A stretch of 64,000 nucleotides of DNA from Megalonaias nervosa. Lineage: Eukaryota; Mollusca; Bivalvia; Unionida; Unionidae. The position numbers were made by a program, and so were the translations under genes. The notes under the pieces are model-generated. The model searched no databases and was not told where the DNA came from. It saw nothing but the letters and a program-made list of their open reading frames with translations. Where the stretch lies: assembly GCA_016617855.1 (NCBI GenBank), contig JAECUM010094054.1, positions 1-64,000 on the forward strand, given 5' to 3'. Below, piece after piece: positions 1 to 64,000 of this stretch (positions are counted from its first letter, which is position 1; the number at the start of each line of letters is the position of its first letter).

Positions 1-540
1 ACTGAGGGCCAGTTAGTAAAATGACGTTTTACGTGTGTAATGTTCTGAATAAATGTTATATCTCGGCTGATTTAATCCCCAAAAGATACTACAATCAAGT
101 AAAACAAACACAATCATAGTTAGATGCAATCAAAAAACTATTATTTAGACAGTCAAACTTGACTATCCCCACCATGCCATGCTTGAATAAAACCACGCCG
201 TCTAGTTTCCACGTACTTTTATGCAATTTCTGTGCTGAAAATATGTGTCTCAAATAAATTTAAATATAAAAATCCCAAATTCATGACAATAAACCTACTT
301 GCATAATACAATATGAAATTATCCTAACAACTGAGGGGCAAAATTAAAGACACAAACAAAAGCAAGCATGTATTGAATCACTAAAATCACGTACTCTTTT
401 TCACTTACGGATTCTACAGATCAAGTTCCAAGAGTCACGTGATTTATTTCATACACAGAAAATGTTAATCTTGGAAAACTTGCCTCAAAGTGGGCCAACA
501 CATTATCCCAATGTTCCTATTACAACCACAGAACAAAGGT

Positions 541-655
541 GGCCCAACCAGTTTCTTTCCAACGTCGGCAACTGAAGAATAGTCCAACGTTAGTCCAGCA
601 TCGTATACCCAACGTCCAGAATGCGATTATTTGCCAACGCTGGTCCAGCGTAGGT
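541..655. repeat. Repeat rich in CCAACGT words
   Basis: Words such as CCAACGTC, CCAACGTT, CCAACGCT and GTCCAACG recur every 15-25 bases, suggesting a decayed internally repetitive element. The family is not identified. The overlapping reading frames on both strands are a by-product of the repetition. Confidence 0.4.
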
Positions 656-837
656 GTGTCATCTGGGAATTCAACAAAATCAACTGCAAACGCACATACA
701 ACGATTATAAATTTTGAGTCATATCTCACAGATGTTGCATTCTGCCCCCGTTTCAGCACAGTTAAAATATGGACTCTCTAATGTCCAATAATACATTTCA
801 ACTTAGGTAGACTAATTTATTGAATGATCATGGCAAG

Positions 838-838
<1 letters not shown>

Positions 839-909
<71 letters not shown>
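839..909. repeat. (TA)n microsatellite
   Basis: An uninterrupted TA dinucleotide run of about 70 bp in the upstream region. It is self-complementary and prone to slippage. Confidence 0.95.
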
Positions 910-911
<2 letters not shown>

Positions 912-2810
912 TCGTAGAAGGACAACTTAATTTTGATAGAACCTATGTCACACCCATTTTTCTTCAAGAACTTTCACGGCAAGAGAGTATGTAAAAGAAG
1001 ATAGATACAATAAAGTTAGATAGATCGATACATAGATACAAATGTTTAATCATAATATTAAGCGTGACGTATAACAGAGCAAAGAATGACGAGGAACTAG
1101 ATGTAAAATATCAAGTTCCTAAGAGATTACGATATATCCCGTATTACTGAATCTTAAATGTGCAGGGGAAAAGGCATCGTACCAAACAGAGATGCCAAAA
1201 CGATTAATTAATGACTATTACTTAAACAACGATGGTACAATAAGAAATAGCGGCAAGTTTGACAGGTCAAAATCTTGACCATTTGCGATTGTACTTGTTT
1301 AACAATAATCGTGAATGTCTCAACGTCCATGGCATAAATCGACTCGAAAACAAGTCCATCACAGAAAAGCAACTAATGATTTCAATAAGAACACCTTCAA
1401 ACTTTTAAAGAATGCTTTGGTAAGCAAATGGAAAATATCAGGAATGAACAAGTTGGACTGAAAACAAATATTTAGTCAAAAAGTTACTTAGTCACTTCTA
1501 GTGCATAAAGTATTTTACCTCAGTTTGCAAGTTCACCGTTAAGTACAGCTCTGACATCCATGCTAACGCTATTTATCTGAAACCAAAAATATTCCCTCTT
1601 TTTTATAATACAAAAGCGACGGTATAGTGTGATACGATTCGTCCCTAAATATGCAGCCTCCCTGCTCCCTCCGTACAAGGCCAATGACGTGAAATTCTGG
1701 GATAAGTTTTCCTTTCCGTCAGACTTTTTCAGCATGGTCACACTTTTCAAACCATTAAAGGAATTGTTACCATACGTATACAGTATAATTAGTAATCACC
1801 GCTCTTTCAACTCCAAGAACTCACCTCCTCCACCTATACATACGCAGTGTCAAGGTCACTTGAAAACGTTTTAGGTTACGGTTTGTTTTTGGGTTGTTTT
1901 TGGTGGTGGTCTTGTCAGAAGTGATAAAAACTGGACGGACAGTGTTGAGACCTGGATTGTAGATTCTGGTGGAATAGCGACGATGACTGGATTGAAGAAT
2001 CCGGAGTGGTAGAGGGGATACCTTAATTATAGAATGTGGAGGCGTAGCTATGATAATTGGATTGTAGAATCTATCACTTGCATTCAGCCAAGTTTTGAGG
2101 GAATATGTTAATGTCCATAATTATTAGATAATCCTTTTGTTAGGCTCAGCATGACCAGACTTTCTGATGTGCGATAAGTCGTCATGTATTGTTAGAGTAG
2201 AGCTATCACCATACTGATAATCTTGTACAATACTACAGTCTTAAAGCACTAATTTGTTCCCCGTTCCAACTCCTTTCTGTAATTGCCTATTTCGTGTTTG
2301 TTATGATCTATTTAAGTTTTTATTAAATCCGTTCCAACACCCAAATCAAGACTTTTTATGCCCGTTCCCGAGTTTAATCAAGTAATAAATATCTCTAAAA
2401 ATGCTTTCATACTAAATTAGAGAAATATTTCTATCACTTCCTTAAATTTGTCGAATTAAAGGACAGAAAAGCGCTGTGTCAAATTCACAATCGACGATGT
2501 ATAAAACAAATAAACAGAGAAAAAAAACAACAAAAAAAAGCGCCAGACATTAAATGCCATTTTGTTTTTAAAATGGCTCACGTGGGATACATTCAAGAAG
2601 ATAATGTTCTGCACCTTGCTTATCATTGACTAAAATCATTTACATCGTAAAGTCAGCTACCTTTGCTGTTGTTTTATCTGACTCGCATTTTGTGCCTGAG
2701 CTTTTCGACTTTATATGTGTTGGTTGACTAACAGTACGTGTTTGTCTATATCTTATTTGACATTCTTTATATCCCTCTTTTGATTCATGTATTTTGTGTG
2801 CATATCTGTC

Positions 2811-2813
<3 letters not shown>

Positions 2814-2890
<77 letters not shown>
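2814..2890. repeat. (TA)n microsatellite
   Basis: A TA dinucleotide run of about 75 bp. It creates spurious Tyr-Ile repeat reading frames on both strands. Confidence 0.95.
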
Positions 2891-2893
<3 letters not shown>

Positions 2894-3539
2894 ACTGTTT
2901 CATCACTCAAATTTGTAATCATGCAATTCTGTACTATTCAATCCTTCTACATTATATGCTTTCAAAATGTACAATGCTTTTACACCGTTGATATCTAGTA
3001 TGCATTTCTTTCATTTTTATTAGCTGACTTTTCACGAGCGCAGTTGTAAATTTCACCTCGATTCGATTCCTTGTATTAGGAGGAGTTCAAATTGCACAAT
3101 CTTAGATAATGCAGCATAATTTTGTATGTCACAAGCTTTGTCAATATAGATACTGCTTGTGGATTGTCATAAGTATGTTATCGAGTATTACTCACATCAG
3201 ATATATGACACTTTGCACGTTCAAGGTTAAGCACACGTACTCGTATGATGGCCTGTACCTTTATATGACCCGATCACACATTAACCAATAATTACGGATA
3301 CCGTAAATATGCATCGGTTGTCGCCATTATCAGTAACATTTACCCTAACTTAAATTCTGAAAAATTAAACAACAATCTCAAAACCTTGCAACGGCTGTGT
3401 TCACATAAGGTAACCATATATATAAATTTGGGACAGCTGTGTTCACAAAAAGTAGCCACATGCATCAATGCGGGACAGATATCATAATGATGTAGCATTT
3501 ATTATTATGTAGGGATATAAGAAAATCATAGCTTGCATC

Positions 3540-3940
3540 ATAAGCCAGCGTCAAAATATTGATCAAAATCTGTGAACTTGAACGAGGAACGCAAATGCGT
3601 GTTATCTGCGACCTAGACCCAATGTCCTACGGATGAAGAAAGTACGTGGCAGAATGCAAATTTACTTTATCTGCGACCTTGACCTCATAGTTCAAACGGA
3701 TGAAGAAGTATGTGGTAGGACCCCAAATCTACTCTATCTGCATCATTGACCCCAAGGACAAATGATGAAGAAAGTATGTGTAAAAATGTAAATCTGCTAT
3801 ATATGCTACCTTTAACTCTAGGTCAAAAGGACGAGGATGTGTGTGGCAGAACGCAGATCTACTTTGTGAGCAACCTTCACTATAATATCCAAGGAATGAG
3901 GAAGTATATGTCACAGTCCATTGTCTTTCTTTCATGAGGC
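3540..3940. repeat. ~75-bp imperfect tandem repeat with TGACC half-sites
   Basis: Five or so diverged units share a pattern: 'tctgcgacct', then 'tgacc', then 'gatgaagaa(a)gtatgtgg', then 'agaacgcaaatctact'. Related words recur at about 4025-4060. Each unit carries a TGACC/GACCT element resembling a nuclear-receptor half-site, and the array sits 0.8-1.2 kb upstream of the gene start. Whether it is regulatory or simply a decayed satellite cannot be told from sequence. Confidence 0.6.
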
Positions 3941-4680
3941 GTGCGAAAGACTAATATAATCCATAATTAGGTTCATGAAATATAATAAAGTGAAAAACTT
4001 TTACCAAAAGCTTAATGCAGATCTACGGTGTTGGTGACCCTGACCGCAAATTCTAAGGGATGGAGGAATGTATATTAAAATCAATTACCTTAGCTTCTGT
4101 CTGAAATATCCCAAGAAGTATGAACAAATATTAATCCAGGGCTGATTTGTTAATAAATGAAAAACATAAACCAAAACCTTAACACACTGTTGATACCACG
4201 ATATTTAAGGCTAGGGAAGACTGAATACTCCAAATAAAACATGAACAACGGATGGTGTTCATCGGACTTTGTATGAAAAGCGTAAAGGATAGAGCGCAGG
4301 ACTTCAAGGATCGAGCTTTACAGCTCATGCAACTTTTAACTGATGCTAAGTTTGTTCTTCTTTATTACATAACCCGTTTTAGTGAAAATGTTTACTCAAT
4401 TTGAAAATTATTCTGAACATTTTCATCTAAATGCAATGCACATCGGTTAAATAGCAGAATAACCCCCTGAGTGTTAAACATTCGAATTAACCCCACTTGA
4501 GCCACTTGCGTCCTTATTGTCAATAACTAAGTAGGTAAAGTACAATTAATCCCAATTATTATTGTTGCCGGTGTTACTGCGTACTCCATGCGGTTGTTGT
4601 CAGCATCTTTATCGGTCAAAGCACTGTAGAAAGTCACGGGGTTTACTCTTAGCGCTGGAAGATGTAAGGGATGCAAGATC

Positions 4681-4694
4681 TGGACTTTGGACCC
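4681..4694 (-). promoter_or_regulatory. HNF4-type binding motif
   Basis: The + strand reads TGGACTTTGGACCC. On the minus strand this contains CAAAGTCCA, the nine-base word known as the HNF4-selective motif, preceded by GGGTC. It ends about 22 bp before the TATA box and 86 bp before the start codon. HNF4 is an established activator of apolipoprotein and MTP genes in vertebrates, so the position is biologically sensible. Binding in this organism is inference. Confidence 0.5.
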
Positions 4695-4715
4695 GCTGCA
4701 TGTATTCCGTCACAG

Positions 4716-4723
4716 TATATAAT
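4716..4723 (+). promoter_or_regulatory. TATA box of the lipoprotein gene
   Basis: TATATAAT lies 57 bp upstream of the start codon. With the usual 25-35 bp TATA-to-start spacing, transcription would begin around 4742-4752, giving a 5' UTR of only about 30-40 bases. This assumes there is no upstream non-coding exon, which sequence alone cannot exclude. Confidence 0.55.
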
Positions 4724-4779
4724 CCCGTTCTTGTGCCAAGCTGCAAAATCCGTGACAAATCTCGGTTCTACATGGACAC

Positions 4780-63268
<58,489 letters not shown>

Positions 63269-63514
63269 GTGAGTATGAAATGAGATAGAATGGAACATTT
63301 ATTGGTGGCCTTAGAGAGATCAGTTGTTTTTCACACTCCTAATTGTGTGTACTGTATGTGTCCACTTAAAAGAGAGTTCAATTGCAAACAACAAAGATCC
63401 TGATCTACCATAGCAAAATGTACCTGCAGATCAGGGCCTGTAGTCTTTGTTCTGTTGATTACCCCTGACAAACTGCACAGACCCAGAGTATATATGACAA
63501 TAATGTCCTGTGTA

Positions 63515-63650
63515 AAACAGGGTGGATAATTTCTCATTCTTTCATCATGTTGTTCTCAGTAAAACACAGTGGAGAATTTCTCATTCTTACATCATGTTGC
63601 CCCAGTAGAACACAATAGAGAATTTCTCATTCTTACATGATGTTGCTGTT
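63515..63650. repeat. ~47-bp tandem repeat
   Basis: Three units sharing gagaatttctcattcttaca then tcatgttg. Confidence 0.9.
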
Positions 63651-63917
63651 GTCCCACATTTTACTTTACCTGATTCACAGTATCTAACTCGTAGTGCATG
63701 CAACCTGATAAACACTTTCTGGATACCATCAGTGGATCATTCTTTTCACTATGATTTTCTCGTTGCTACTTTTATACAATTATGTTTTACTAATAGCAAG
63801 ATAAGTACTGAAGTAAAGACGACTCAAAGAGTCTATTGTCATTTTTTTTCTGCTTTCTTTTTATTTCAGAGAACTGTATTATTTATATCAATTCACAAAC
63901 GTATTTCACTGTACCAG

Positions 63918-64000
63918 ACTTGTCCATTATACAGTACAGTGCAGTTCATGGCTATTGACTTGTCCATTATACTGTACAATGCAGTGCATGGCAATTGACT
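63918..64000. repeat. 41-bp tandem repeat at the window edge
   Basis: Two units of ttgtccattatacagtacag, then tgcagttcatggctattgac, then t. The array may continue beyond the window. Confidence 0.85.

Larger units (their letters stand above)
1..4680. other. Upstream non-genic region
   Basis: No open reading frame here looks like a conserved protein. The region is AT-rich and holds a (TA)n tract at about 839-909, a second at about 2814-2890, a stretch with repeated CCAACGT-type words at 541-655, and an approximately 75-bp imperfect tandem repeat at about 3540-3940. The longest reading frames are short and several are created by the TA tracts. I see no exon of a neighbouring gene, though a divergent or non-conserved exon cannot be excluded. 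Confidence 0.6.
63269..64000 (+). other. Intron 25 (phase 2), runs off the window
   Basis: Contains a ~47-bp tandem repeat (about 63515-63650) and a 41-bp repeat at the edge (about 63918-64000). A possible acceptor at 63870 leads into this repeat, so I do not call an exon. Confidence 0.75.

Noticed and set aside
2640..2998. Tyr-Ile repeat frames
   Set aside because: Created entirely by the TA dinucleotide tract.
1..4680. A neighbouring gene upstream
   Set aside because: No reading frame, splice structure or motif supports one.
63871..64000. A possible exon 26 after the acceptor-like tttatttcag
   Set aside because: The frame from exon 25 stays open here, but the sequence is a 41-bp tandem repeat without family similarity, so it is more likely intron.

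Overview
The window is eukaryotic genomic DNA, AT-rich and intron-rich, and fits a mollusc. That assignment is an inference. It rests on a lophotrochozoan-style large lipid transfer protein gene, on several tRNA-derived SINE families with 3' tails of the cgttaa-ccaa type, and on a roughly 130-150 bp interspersed repeat carrying AGGTCA-type half-sites. I recall such tails and repeats from molluscan genomes and could not search for them.

One protein-coding gene dominates. It is on the + strand, with its start codon at 4780, and still open at the right edge. I reconstructed 25 coding exons (4780-63268) with GT-AG boundaries and consistent phases throughout. They give at least 3427 residues. In order, the protein has a signal peptide, a vitellogenin-type N-terminal lipid transfer module (exons 2-11), a DUF1943-like region (exons 12-14), a DUF1081-like region (exons 15-16), a long beta-rich region dominated by a single 5187-bp exon (exon 21), and a helical or coiled-coil segment (exon 25). 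This is the architecture of the apolipophorin / apolipoprotein B class, the backbone of a secreted lipoprotein particle. Vitellogenin is unlikely because the protein is too long and has no polyserine tract. The expected C-terminal part, a VWD domain if it is apolipophorin-like, lies beyond the window.

Layout: 1-4680 is apparently non-genic and holds a (TA)n tract, an approximately 75-bp tandem repeat and older repeats. 4681-4779 is a compact core promoter with an HNF4-type motif and a TATA box. 4780-21182 holds four small exons spread over long introns; introns 2 and 3 carry a 23-bp satellite, a SINE, a nested inverted-repeat composite and a hairpin MITE. 22741-51101 holds sixteen exons (5-20), with a different minisatellite in most introns plus SINEs, a hAT-type MITE and a pogo/Tigger-like TIR element. 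53502-58688 is the giant exon. 59511-63268 is the last four visible exons.

The most unusual structure is in intron 19 (about 50230-50890). There the 3' splice acceptor of exon 20, together with the first 20 or so coding bases of that exon, is tandemly amplified into about 15 copies of roughly 46 bp. Twelve of these keep an AG acceptor, making an array of decoy 3' splice sites next to the real one. Other points worth checking are a 55-57-residue periodicity in exon 21, an RKKR convertase-type site in exon 18, an inverted SINE pair just upstream of exon 17, and a dead non-LTR retrotransposon whose C-terminal motif appears to have seeded a 73-bp satellite.
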